Of a DNA stretch of 54,385 bases, positions 35,500 through 43,855 are shown in pieces. The DNA is from Rhizobium anhuiense. Its GTDB lineage: Bacteria; Pseudomonadota; Alphaproteobacteria; Rhizobiales; Rhizobiaceae. The stretch's first letter is position 1; every line of letters begins with the position of its first letter. A program made the translations under genes and the position numbers. The notes under the pieces are model-generated. The model ran no database searches and had not been told where the DNA came from. It saw nothing but the letters and a program-made list of their open reading frames with translations. Where the stretch lies: NCBI RefSeq assembly GCF_003985145.1, contig NZ_ML133546.1, positions 1 through 54,385 of the forward strand, given 5' to 3'.

Positions 35500-36786
35500 A
35501 TGCAGGTCAATCGCCGTTCATTCCTGATGGGTTCAGCCGGTGCGGCCGCCGGCCTCGCCTTCGGCGCCGGAAGCGCCATTCCGGCCTTTGCCGAAGATGC
35601 GCAGCTCAGGGCTATGTGGTGGGGTTCCAACGACCGTGCCAAGCGCACGCTCGATGTCGCCAAGCTCTATCAATCCAAGACGCCCGGCGTCACCATTGTT
35701 GGTGAATCGCTTTCGGGCGACGGTTACTGGACGAAGCTCGCAACGCAGATGGCCGGCCGCTCGATCGCCGACATTTTTCAGCTCGAGCCGGGAACGATTT
35801 CCGACTATTCTAAGCGCGGCGCCTGCCTGCCGCTCGATGAATTCGTCCCCTCGACGCTGAAGGTCGACAGCTTCGGCGCCGACATGCTGAAATTGACCAC
35901 CATCGACGGCAAGCTCTATGGTGTCGGCCTCGGTCTCAACTCCTTCTCGATGTTCTTCGACACGGTCGAATTCGAGAAGGCAGGCATCCCGCTGCCGACG
36001 GCCGACCTCACCTGGGATGAGTATGCCAAGCTCGCCGTAGAACTCGCCAAGTCCTCGGGCAAGGGCGGCGGCCCCTATGCGGCGCGCTACGCCTATGTAT
36101 TCGACGCCTGGCTGCGCCAGCGCGGCAAAAGCCTCTTTGCCAGGGAAAGCGCTGGGCTCGGCTTCACGGCCGACGATGCCAGGGAATGGTTCGACTACTG
36201 GGAGAAGCTGCGCAAGGCGGGCGGCACCGTTGCTGCCGACGTGCAGACGCTCGATCAGAATACCATCGATACCAATTGCCTCGGTCTCGGCAAATCGGTG
36301 ATCGGCATGGCCTATTCCAACCAGATGATCGGCTATCAGTTGATCATCAAGAACAAGCTCGGCATCACCATGCTGCCGCGCGAAAAGAAGGGCGGTCCAT
36401 CCGGCCATTATTACCGTCCGGCACTGATCTGGAGTGTGGGCGCGACGAGCAAACAGGGCGAAGCCGCCGCGAAGTTCATCAGCTTCTTCGTCAACGATCC
36501 CGAAGCCGGCAAGATTCTCGGTGTGGAACGCGGTGTGCCCATGTCAACGACAGTGCGCGAAGCCATCCTGCCGCAACTCAACCCGACGGAGCAGGAAACG
36601 GTCAAGTACGTAAACCTGCTCAAGGATCAGGTTGGCGAATATCCGCCGCCGGTGCCGATGGGCGCAACCCAATTCGACCAGCGGGTGCTTCGCCCCATCT
36701 GTGACGAACTCGCCTTCGAACGGGTCTCGCCCGCCGACGCGGCAACCCGGCTCATCGAAGAGGGTAAGGCAACGATCAAAGGCTGA
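35500..36786 (+). CDS. orphan ABC sugar-binding protein, Tat-exported
   Basis: A 428-residue periplasmic binding protein, the same length as its paralogue at 24576-25862. The signal VNRRSFLMGSAG is a twin-arginine motif, with cleavage likely after AFA near residue 28. The mature start LRAMWWGSNDRAKR and later WLRQRGKS, ADVQTLDQNTIDTN and GVERGVP segments match the paralogue closely. No permease or ATPase gene lies beside it, so it probably feeds the transporter at 20.5-24.6 kb. The ATG at 35500 has AGGAGG upstream. A terminator follows the gene. Confidence 0.92.
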   Translation: MQVNRRSFLMGSAGAAAGLAFGAGSAIPAFAEDAQLRAMWWGSNDRAKRTLDVAKLYQSKTPGVTIVGESLSGDGYWTKLATQMAGRSIADIFQLEPGTISDYSKRGACLPLDEFVPSTLKVDSFGADMLKLTTIDGKLYGVGLGLNSFSMFFDTVEFEKAGIPLPTADLTWDEYAKLAVELAKSSGKGGGPYAARYAYVFDAWLRQRGKSLFARESAGLGFTADDAREWFDYWEKLRKAGGTVAADVQTLDQNTIDTNCLGLGKSVIGMAYSNQMIGYQLIIKNKLGITMLPREKKGGPSGHYYRPALIWSVGATSKQGEAAAKFISFFVNDPEAGKILGVERGVPMSTTVREAILPQLNPTEQETVKYVNLLKDQVGEYPPPVPMGATQFDQRVLRPICDELAFERVSPADAATRLIEEGKATIKG

Positions 36787-36809
36787 TCTGTTGCCGGATA
36801 TGAGAGGAG

Positions 36810-36845
36810 AGGCCCGCAAAACCCCGGCGGGCCTTTCTGTTTTAT
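36810..36845 (+). terminator. rho-independent terminator after the orphan binding protein
   Basis: AGGCCCGC (36810-36817) pairs with GCGGGCCT (36827-36834) across a 9-nt loop and is followed by TTCTGTTTT. It begins 23 bases after the stop codon. Confidence 0.85.
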
Positions 36846-36888
36846 GCTAGAGAATTTCCGTTTTCACAGAAATGCTATAGTTTTTTTC

Positions 36889-36936
36889 ACGCAATTCCGG
36901 ACGCAAAACCGCTACACACTTTTGCTGGAATTGCGT
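36889..36936. repeat. palindromic rhizobial repeat, copy B
   Basis: ACGCAATTCC and GGAATTGCGT form perfect 10-bp outer arms; GCAAAA and TTTTGC form an inner stem. The centre reads AAAACCGCTACACACTTTT, the core shared with copies at 25983 and 52178. It lies between two convergent genes. Confidence 0.8.
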
Positions 36937-36940
36937 GGTG

Positions 36941-37909
36941 TCAGTTGCCCAGGCTTTCAACCACGCGCCAATCCGGCCGGCCGAGATCGAAGGGCCAGGC
37001 GTGCACATCCCGATCGTTGAAATAGACCACCTCCTGCAGATTCGGGAAGGCGCTCTGCTTCAACGTGGCAGTTTCGATCCACGGCTTCATATAGGCGTCG
37101 CCACCTTGATAACCGAGTTCCGCCACCCAGATGGGCTTGCCGTAGCCGGCGACGAGATCATAGCCCTGCTTCAACGCTTCCGAGAACGTGCGGTGCTCAT
37201 TGTGGGCAAGCTCGTCATAGCGCTGCAGGCCGAAGACCGACAGTCCGACGAGGTCGACATAATCGTCGCCGGGATAATAGGCCTCGAGGCCGGGCAGTCC
37301 CTTCGGCGACCACATGATCTGTGTGCCGGGCGCCTCCTCGCGGACGATATCCATCATCCGCTTGTAGGCCGTGATATAGTCCTGCGGGCTCCAGCCGGAC
37401 CATGAGAACCGCCCCGACGTGTCTTCCATCTCCTGCCCCCAGCGGACAATCACCGGGCTTTTCAGCTGGGATATCATCTGCGTGATCGCACGCATGTTGA
37501 CATCGTAGTCGCCGCGCAAAACCTTTGCGCGAAGCTGAGCGGAGGTCAGCCGCCAATCGACGTCCCAGGACCAGGGCTCCACTGTTATCAGCAGGTTGCG
37601 GCCTCTGGCCAGCGCATAGGCGTCGGCGACGCGCAAGGTTTCGAGGTCGACGTCCTCCCAGGGCAGGAACAAGGCTTCGGTCGCGACATTCGCCTGCGCG
37701 CCGAAATCGCCGTGCGGATCATAGGCCCCGAACTTGATGCCGTCGGCATGAAGGACGGGGCGTTTGTCGATGATCGTCCGCACGGCCGCCGCCGGGTTCG
37801 GGACAATGCCGGCATATTGCACCTCGCTTCGGCTCGGCAGATCCGCGACACACAATAACAGCAGCGCCATCGCGGCGGTCGAGAGGTGGTTTTTCATTAG
37901 CTTCTTCAT
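36941..37909 (-). CDS. exported GH26-like glycoside hydrolase
   Basis: A 322-residue protein with a Sec-type signal (basic start, hydrophobic AAMALLLLCVAD, residues 12-23). The catalytic TIM barrel has the acid/base glutamate in IVRWGQEMED near residue 158 (matching the RxxHEM motif of family 26, with Gln in place of His) and a nucleophile glutamate in IWVAELGYQG near 268. It likely cuts a beta-linked polysaccharide in the periplasm or outside. It is the last gene of the uxs-uxe-GT2-DUF995 run, beginning three bases after the preceding stop, and may edit or release the polymer made by the GT2. The family assignment is by motif only. Confidence 0.75.
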   Translation of the reverse strand: MKKLMKNHLSTAAMALLLLCVADLPSRSEVQYAGIVPNPAAAVRTIIDKRPVLHADGIKFGAYDPHGDFGAQANVATEALFLPWEDVDLETLRVADAYALARGRNLLITVEPWSWDVDWRLTSAQLRAKVLRGDYDVNMRAITQMISQLKSPVIVRWGQEMEDTSGRFSWSGWSPQDYITAYKRMMDIVREEAPGTQIMWSPKGLPGLEAYYPGDDYVDLVGLSVFGLQRYDELAHNEHRTFSEALKQGYDLVAGYGKPIWVAELGYQGGDAYMKPWIETATLKQSAFPNLQEVVYFNDRDVHAWPFDLGRPDWRVVESLGN

Positions 37910-37912
37910 GGC

Positions 37913-38434
37913 TCACCCTCCTTTTCGGGCTACTTCCTGGCTCAGCAGGATCTGCTTCAGTTCGCTTGCCTTCGCGCTTACGGTATCGGCGGCAACAAGC
38001 TTCCCGAACTCATCGTCCTGGCGCACCGATGCATGGCGGAAGACGTACCACTCACCGCTCGGCTGGCGCCGCTGATAGATCGTGTTGCCGACCTTGCGAT
38101 GCCCGAAACAGGTGCTGGCGCGGGCCGCGCCCTCGGCATTCGTCCAGGTAGCGCGCATGCAGAGCTGGCCGAGATCGTCGACCACCCATTTGCCTTCGGC
38201 GAAAGACGGTTTCCCCTTGTCGTTGCTCCAGGCGACGAACCGCCGACCATCGTCGAAGAAACGGCCGCCTCCGGTATTCCAGGTCCAGGTCTTGTCGCCG
38301 TAGATCCGATAGAGCTCATAGGCGCTCAGCGGCGTCGGCGCCTTCGTTTTGGCGATCTCGGCGCCGTGCGCCGCCACCGGCAGACACAGGCTGAGAGCAA
38401 GCGCTGCTCCCCATAGTCTCGATCCGATACTCAT
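37913..38434 (-). CDS. exported DUF995 family protein
   Basis: A 173-residue protein with a Sec signal (ALALSLCLPVAAHGAE, cleavage near residue 22). The mature part has PLSAYELYRIYGDKTWTW, FFDDGRRFVAWSND and a pair of cysteines (LCMRAT and STCFGH) that could form a disulfide, matching DUF995, a periplasmic rhizobial family. The ATG at 38434 has GGAGG five bases upstream; the frame runs back through the end of the GT2 gene in another phase, but that part is not this gene. It lies between the GT2 and GH genes and may assist polymer export or modification. Function unknown. Confidence 0.82.
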   Translation of the reverse strand: MSIGSRLWGAALALSLCLPVAAHGAEIAKTKAPTPLSAYELYRIYGDKTWTWNTGGGRFFDDGRRFVAWSNDKGKPSFAEGKWVVDDLGQLCMRATWTNAEGAARASTCFGHRKVGNTIYQRRQPSGEWYVFRHASVRQDDEFGKLVAADTVSAKASELKQILLSQEVARKGG

Positions 38435-38472
38435 TACATCCTCCATACTCGACACTTGCCGGTTCCGCCGGC

Positions 38473-40344
38473 TTACACACCACGTTCGTCTCGGTCGGTT
38501 CTGCCGAAACCATTCCATCTCAAGTGGAATTTCACTATCCTGGTCTTGCCGCCGCCGAGGCCGGCCCCGGCCACGGCAAATTGCGATTGGGTAAAACTGA
38601 CGAGCGTCTGGCCGTGGGAAAGGGCCTCGAGGCTGTGCAGACCATGGGTACCCGCTTGCATGCCGCCGGTGATGCAGATCGCAAACCCCATGGCCGTCGC
38701 AAGCCACAGCCGGCGTGATTGCGGCCGTAATGGCAGACCGTTCTCGATTGCGTGGCGAACGACGATCAGCGCCGTCAGTGACAGATAGATCGAAAGATTC
38801 ATCGCCGCGAAAATATAGAAGCCCTGAGCGGCAGCGGCCTCACTGGCGAGCACCATCGCGACAGCGCACATCCCGGCGAACGCGATATAGGGTGCGATGA
38901 CGCGCAGCGGCAGCGACTGCTGCTGCTGCCTTCCCTTCGGCGTGATGCGAAAATCGACGAAGGAGCCGCAGATATGATCGCGAACGGCCGCCAGGCTGCC
39001 GGCCAGCGACCATGGCCAGCGCAGGAATATGAAGGCAAGCCCTTCCCAGCCGAACAGTTTCGCATCGTAGGGCCGGAAGGTCGCCGTGGCCCGCCAGAAG
39101 AAGGCAAACAGCGTCAGCACGATCGAGATCGGCACGAAATGCAGCAGGAATTCCGGATAGGTCACATTGACGAAGACATGGCCCGTCAGAAGCGCTGAAA
39201 CCGGCAGCAGGAACATTACGGCCATGAAGGCGGAAAAGAGCGGATACCACAGCTGCGAGAACACGAACTGGAACCGCAGCCGCCAGGGCAGGTGCATGAC
39301 ATGGTGGCGGGAATGTTGCAGCAGAATGGTGACGAGGCTGCGCGACCACTGGAATTCCTGGACGACGAGATCGGCGAAGTTTGCCGGGCCGTCGCCATGG
39401 GCGATCGCATCGACGGCATGCACGCCGCGCCAACCGCCGGCATTCATCATCAGCGTCGTCGAATGGTCTTCGGCAAGTTCGGGACCGAGGCCGCCGATCT
39501 GACGAAGGGCTGATGTGCGAACCGCATAGTGGGAGCCGATGCAAAGAGGCGCCCAGCCATTGTTGTAACCGGTCTGCAGCGAACCATGCAGGCTTGCCTC
39601 CGCATAGAGCCTGCCGCGCGCCGCCCAGCTTGCCCCGGCGTTGGCATCGCAGATGCTGGGAGCCGAGACATAACCGACCTCAGGATCGGTGAAGGGGCGC
39701 AGGATTTCACGGAGATAGGTCGGCGTCGGTACATGGTCGGCATCGAACTGGGCGACGAAATCGTAGCGCGCATAGCCGAAGTGGTCGTAGAAATAGGCAA
39801 GGTTGCCTTCCTTGCAACGTGTGCGACGCGGCCAGATGGTGCGATGATACTCCGCCACGCCCTTTCGGGTGGAGATCAGCACGCCGTGCGCCGCACACCA
39901 GCGCCTGGTTTCCTCCGAAGGGTCCTCGTCGGCCAGCCAGACATCGAAATCGACGCCAACCTGGTCGAGCATCGCCTGCAGCGTGGCGCGGACGACGGCA
40001 AAGGGCTCGGACGGCGCCTTGGTGACGACCATTGCCACCCGCCCTTCCGGCAGCCGTGCGCGTGGGCTGATCGTCCTCGCATCGAGGAAGATCAGGATGA
40101 AATAGGCCGGCACCAGCGTAATCCAGGCAAGCACGAGGGTGATGAGCACGAAAGCCGCCCAGGAAATAATATGGGCGGACTGGCACCACCAGATCCAGAA
40201 ATAGCCGAGCGACGCCAGCCAGCAGAGGATGCCGAAGCCATAGGCGACGCGGTTCCAGCCGGTGAAAACAGGATCGAATGCATCGGCCGCGGTGGCGGCT
40301 TTCGCCATGCCGACGCCGTGGCCAACTTGCGAAGCGTCGCTCAT
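38473..40344 (-). CDS. processive family-2 glycosyltransferase (cellulose-synthase-like)
   Basis: A 623-residue membrane glycosyltransferase. Two N-terminal helices (about residues 30-85) precede the catalytic domain: VDFDVWLADEDPSEET, FVAQFDADHVPTP with the DxD-type metal site near 208, ELAEDHSTT with the general-base region near 298, and QEFQWSRS near 340 in the place of the usual QxxRW. Several helices follow from about 365 onward. Such enzymes polymerise sugar and extrude the chain through the inner membrane. Its ATG overlaps the stop of the epimerase gene, and the uxs and uxe neighbours suggest UDP-xylose or UDP-arabinose as donor. No PilZ domain was seen. Confidence 0.87.
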   Translation of the reverse strand: MSDASQVGHGVGMAKAATAADAFDPVFTGWNRVAYGFGILCWLASLGYFWIWWCQSAHIISWAAFVLITLVLAWITLVPAYFILIFLDARTISPRARLPEGRVAMVVTKAPSEPFAVVRATLQAMLDQVGVDFDVWLADEDPSEETRRWCAAHGVLISTRKGVAEYHRTIWPRRTRCKEGNLAYFYDHFGYARYDFVAQFDADHVPTPTYLREILRPFTDPEVGYVSAPSICDANAGASWAARGRLYAEASLHGSLQTGYNNGWAPLCIGSHYAVRTSALRQIGGLGPELAEDHSTTLMMNAGGWRGVHAVDAIAHGDGPANFADLVVQEFQWSRSLVTILLQHSRHHVMHLPWRLRFQFVFSQLWYPLFSAFMAVMFLLPVSALLTGHVFVNVTYPEFLLHFVPISIVLTLFAFFWRATATFRPYDAKLFGWEGLAFIFLRWPWSLAGSLAAVRDHICGSFVDFRITPKGRQQQQSLPLRVIAPYIAFAGMCAVAMVLASEAAAAQGFYIFAAMNLSIYLSLTALIVVRHAIENGLPLRPQSRRLWLATAMGFAICITGGMQAGTHGLHSLEALSHGQTLVSFTQSQFAVAGAGLGGGKTRIVKFHLRWNGFGRTDRDERGV

Positions 40345-41324
40345 GCGGTCATCTCCAGTCCGAAGGTGGGACCGGCGGTGCGGATGATCGTATCGATATC
40401 CGAGAAAACCGGCACGAAGCCGAGTTCCGCCTTTGCCCTTGCCGTGTTGGCAAAGAGGATCGGCGGATCGCCGACGCGGCGGGAGCGATAACGGACCGGA
40501 ACTTCGCGGCCGCTCGCGCGATGGATCGCTTCGAGAATCTCGCGCACCGAGGTGCCCCGGCCGGAGCCGAGATTGACGCTGAGCGAGCCGCCATCCGCCA
40601 TCAGGTGGTTGACGGCGGCGAGATGCGCCTGCGCCAGATCGCTGACATGAATATAGTCGCGAACACAGGTTCCGTCCTCGGTCGCATAATCGGTGCCGAA
40701 AATATCGAGCCGCTCCAGCCTGCCGGCGGCGGCGAGAAGGGCGCGAGGAATGAGATGGGTTTCGGGGTCGTGGCGCTCGGCAAGCTCACCGTCCGGATCG
40801 GCTCCGGCCGCATTGAAATAGCGCAGCGCGGCAAAGCGGATGCCATAGGCAGCGGCAAAATCCTCAAGGGCCATCTCGAATATCAGCTTGGTGCGCCCAT
40901 AGGGATTGACCGGCAACCGCGGGCTTTCCTCTCGTATCGGCAAGGAGTCGGGAACGCCATAGGTGGCGCAGCTGCTCGAAAAGACGATCCGGTCGATATC
41001 CTGGTCGAGGCAGGCCTCGAGCAGCGTCAGACTGCCGACGACGTTGTTGCGGTAATATTTCCTCGGCATGTCGACGGATTCGCCGACATAGGCATTGGCG
41101 CCGCAATGGATAACGCAATCGGGCGAAAACTCTGCGAGAGTCCGGCGCAGCATGGCGGCGTCGGCAAGCTCGCCCCGAATGAGGGGCCCCCAGCGGACAC
41201 TGTCGGCATGTCCCGTAGAGAGATTGTCGTAGGTAACCGGCGTCATGCCGGCGCGCGACAGCGCTTTGCAGATATGACTGCCTATGAAACCGGCGCCGCC
41301 GGTAACCAGAATGTAGCGGGGCAT
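40341..41324 (-). CDS. UDP-sugar 4-epimerase (Uxe/ExoB/GalE type)
   Basis: A 327-residue extended short-chain dehydrogenase. TGGAGFIGSHIC (residues 8-19) binds NAD; SSSCATYG near 123 and YGRTK near 146 supply the catalytic Ser and YxxxK. It follows the UDP-xylose synthase gene with one base between and overlaps the GT2 gene by four. In S. meliloti the equivalent neighbour (Uxe) interconverts UDP-xylose and UDP-arabinose and can also act on UDP-glucose. That dual role is likely here but is inferred from gene order. Confidence 0.9.
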   Translation of the reverse strand: MPRYILVTGGAGFIGSHICKALSRAGMTPVTYDNLSTGHADSVRWGPLIRGELADAAMLRRTLAEFSPDCVIHCGANAYVGESVDMPRKYYRNNVVGSLTLLEACLDQDIDRIVFSSSCATYGVPDSLPIREESPRLPVNPYGRTKLIFEMALEDFAAAYGIRFAALRYFNAAGADPDGELAERHDPETHLIPRALLAAAGRLERLDIFGTDYATEDGTCVRDYIHVSDLAQAHLAAVNHLMADGGSLSVNLGSGRGTSVREILEAIHRASGREVPVRYRSRRVGDPPILFANTARAKAELGFVPVFSDIDTIIRTAGPTFGLEMTA

Positions 41325-41325
41325 C

Positions 41326-42348
41326 TCATACGATCTCCGCCTTCTCTGTGCCCGCCAGCAGTCCGTCGAAATAGTCGACGCTGCGAGCCAGACCGGTTTC
41401 GAGCCCGATGCGGGGCTGCCAGTCCAGCTCTGCCATGGCCCGGGAAATATCCGGCCGCCGCTGACGAGGGTCGTCGGCGACCGCAGGCAGGTGGACGATC
41501 CGCGAACGGGAATTCGTCAGGTCCCGAATGATTTCCGCCAGGCGGCGAACGGTGATTTCGGTCGGGTTGCCGAGGTTGATCGGACCGTTGCAGGCGCTGC
41601 CGGCAGCCGAAAAACGCAGGAAACCCTCGATAAGATCATCGACATAGCAGAAAGAACGGGTCTGCTCGCCATCGCCATAGATCGTCAGGTCGGCATTGCG
41701 CAGGGCCTGCACGATGAAATTGGAAACAACCCGCCCGTCGTCCAGGCGCATGCGTGGTCCGTAGGTGTTGAAGATGCGGCCAACCTTGATGTCGACGCCG
41801 TAAGTCCTGTGATAGTCGAAGAACAGGGTTTCGGCACTGCGCTTGCCTTCGTCGTAGCAGCCGCGCGGCCCGATCGGGTTGACGTTGCCGCAATAGGATT
41901 CGTGCTGCGGGCTGTGGGTCGGGTCGCCATAGACCTCCGACGTCGACGACTGAACGACGATCGCACCGGTCTTTCGCGCACAGTCCAGGGTGTTGACCGC
42001 ACCGAGCACGTTGGTGAGCAGCGTTCCCACAGGATCCCGCTGATAATCCGGCGGAGAGGCGGGAGAGGCGAAATTGAAGATGAGTGACGCGTCGATATCG
42101 AAGGGCTGGCGAACATCGTGCTCGACGATGTGGAAGCGGCTATTCGATAGAAGGTGATCGACATTCACACGGCGGCCGGTCGAAAAATTATCAAGGCATA
42201 TGACCTTGTGGCCGCGCTGCAGAAGCCTTTCGCAGAGATGAGAGCCGAGGAAGCCGGCCCCACCATTCACAAGGACGGTGCGCGCGCCTTGGGGCACCGG
42301 CATGCCTGACACTTGAGAATAGCCGTCGTTGGGAACGAAACTACGCAT
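41326..42348 (-). CDS. UDP-glucuronate decarboxylase (UDP-xylose synthase)
   Basis: A 340-residue extended short-chain dehydrogenase that oxidises and decarboxylates UDP-glucuronate to UDP-xylose. NAD loop GGAGFLGSHLCERLL near residue 30; FNFASPASPPDYQRDP, a UXS hallmark, near 92; SSTSEVYGDP near 120; and the catalytic YDEGKRSAE near 150. RIFNTYGPRM is also typical. The ATG has AAGGAG six bases upstream. It is first in the uxs-uxe-GT2-DUF995-GH operon. dTDP-glucose dehydratase relatives are excluded by the SPxxYQ and YDEGK segments. Confidence 0.94.
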   Translation of the reverse strand: MRSFVPNDGYSQVSGMPVPQGARTVLVNGGAGFLGSHLCERLLQRGHKVICLDNFSTGRRVNVDHLLSNSRFHIVEHDVRQPFDIDASLIFNFASPASPPDYQRDPVGTLLTNVLGAVNTLDCARKTGAIVVQSSTSEVYGDPTHSPQHESYCGNVNPIGPRGCYDEGKRSAETLFFDYHRTYGVDIKVGRIFNTYGPRMRLDDGRVVSNFIVQALRNADLTIYGDGEQTRSFCYVDDLIEGFLRFSAAGSACNGPINLGNPTEITVRRLAEIIRDLTNSRSRIVHLPAVADDPRQRRPDISRAMAELDWQPRIGLETGLARSVDYFDGLLAGTEKAEIV

Positions 42349-42718
42349 TACAAACTCCTTCCCATGTTTTTAGTCTTTTGATTTGGGTATGCCCTTCATA
42401 TCTCCCTTATCCGCCTTGATATTCATTATTATGACTATCAAATTTGAATAACTTTCTGAGTTATTCTTCGGATAACTGAATTAGTATTTCAATGATAAGT
42501 CTATTGCCGACAAGGTCAACTTTAAAAATCCTAGATATCCAAAATAATTACGCAAATATTCTTCAAAGTAACAATTGATTAATCACTCCGGACACTTTTC
42601 CGCCGCAACGCCCATCATCCATTGCTTAAGCTTCACGCAATGAAACTAATATAGAACGGACGGCGTGCAGCTTGGCCGCGCTTGACCGCACGGCCGGTCT
42701 TGCATCGGGGAGCGCGAT
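42349..42718. promoter_or_regulatory. 370-bp AT-rich intergenic region, divergent promoters
   Basis: No gene was found here. The region separates the uxs operon from the small exported protein and is much more AT-rich than its surroundings. It holds an inverted repeat GAATAAC-N7-GTTATTC (42446-42466), a candidate regulator site about 100 bases upstream of uxs. Confidence 0.55.
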
Positions 42719-43057
42719 ATGCGAGGGGTTTTGGCCATGTTGAAAAAGCAAGATGTAGCGCAGCTGAAAGGCTGGCGTCTTCGCTCGACAATGTTTGTCT
42801 GGGGAATGGCGCTTCTAGCGACCGGGCCGACGGCCTGTACGGCCGTCGATGACGATATCGCCGTCGTCGCGAAAAAGAATGTCGTCGTGGTCGAGGCACC
42901 GCGTGTCTCGAAGGCCTATGCTTATCCGGCAAGCCGGACCGAGCGCCGGGCTGCGGCAACGGTTCGCACCGTCGCCTATCACGGCTCAGCGCCTTATATC
43001 TGCTCTCCGAGCGGCTTCGGACAGAAGTCGCGCTGCTTTGCGCGTCCTTCGATCTGA
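42719..43057 (+). CDS. small exported protein with C-terminal cysteine pair
   Basis: A 112-residue protein with a basic N-terminus and one hydrophobic segment (about residues 22-36, FVWGMALLATGPTACTA), suggesting export; the ACTA context could be a weak lipoprotein signal. The mature part is basic and ends ICSPSGFGQKSRCFARPS, where two cysteines 12 residues apart could form a disulfide loop. The ATG at 42719 has GGGGAG upstream; ATG at 42737 is an alternative. No family was recognised. It converges on the LuxR gene with a 15-bp gap. Confidence 0.6.
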   Translation: MRGVLAMLKKQDVAQLKGWRLRSTMFVWGMALLATGPTACTAVDDDIAVVAKKNVVVVEAPRVSKAYAYPASRTERRAAATVRTVAYHGSAPYICSPSGFGQKSRCFARPSI

Positions 43058-43072
43058 AATAAAACCATTAGA

Positions 43073-43855
43073 TCAATTGCGCCACCGGCCGGACATGTCG
43101 TCTTCGCCGACGGGATGCTCATTGAAGAAGCGCGATGCCGCTTCGGTGCGGTTTCGGACGTTCATCTTCTTGTAGATGTTGCGGACGTGAACCTTCACGG
43201 TGTTTTCGGAAAGATGCAGCTTGTCGGCGATGATCTTGTTCTGCGTCCCCTTGCAAATGAGGTCCAGGATCTGAACCTCCCGGGTTGTCAAAGCGGAGAT
43301 GCTGTCGCGTCTCAGCTTGAGCGCATTGCTGCGCGCCACATCGACCGATTTTGTCTGATAGAGCGAAGGTTCCAGCTGGGCATTCTTGTTGGTCAGACGA
43401 TTGAGAAGCGCTGACGGAAAATGTTCGCCGCCCTTCATCAGCAGATCCACCGCGGCCATGAAGACATCGAGCCGGAGATTGAGCGGCAGGACACCATCGA
43501 TGATCCGCGCCTCGACCAGTCGGCTGACATAGGGTTCGAGCATGTCGATCGCTTCAACGACGAGCCCGATTGAGGTTTCGGGGTGGTTTTCGCGGGCAGC
43601 CTGCAGCGCTTCATGAAGCTCCGGGGCGGGTATATGGTAAAATAAAACGAGCTTTATATCGCTGGTGTCTTTTTCCAGCATCGGATTTGTACTCGCTATA
43701 CTTGTCACTTCACAGTTCGGAAATTTTTTTGCGAGTGCCTCTACCATGCACTCTGAAAACAGATCCGCCCTGGCCACCACTAGTATAGTATTTCCGGACG
43801 AACCCAACTTCCTTCCCTGGTCCGCATTCTCCATTCCTGAGCCTGTCATGAACAT
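43073..43855 (-). CDS. LuxR/NarL-type regulator with degenerate receiver domain
   Basis: A 260-residue regulator. Residues about 20-145 look like a response-regulator receiver (ILVVARADLFSECMVEAL, then LVLFYHIPAPE), but Tyr and His stand where the phospho-acceptor Asp belongs, so normal phosphorylation is unlikely. Residues about 188-250 are a LuxR HTH (LTTREVQILDLICKGTQNK, LHLSENTVKVHVRNIYKKM). The ATG at 43855 has GGGGAGG five bases upstream. It is divergent from the type I secretion cluster across 834 bp and close to the uxs polysaccharide operon, so it may control either. Confidence 0.88.
   Translation of the reverse strand: MFMTGSGMENADQGRKLGSSGNTILVVARADLFSECMVEALAKKFPNCEVTSIASTNPMLEKDTSDIKLVLFYHIPAPELHEALQAARENHPETSIGLVVEAIDMLEPYVSRLVEARIIDGVLPLNLRLDVFMAAVDLLMKGGEHFPSALLNRLTNKNAQLEPSLYQTKSVDVARSNALKLRRDSISALTTREVQILDLICKGTQNKIIADKLHLSENTVKVHVRNIYKKMNVRNRTEAASRFFNEHPVGEDDMSGRWRN

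Noticed and set aside
42583..42605. Possible fourth copy of the AAAACCGCT/CACACTTTT repeat (GGACACTTTTCCG)
   Set aside because: Only part of the core matches and no arms are present, so it could be chance.
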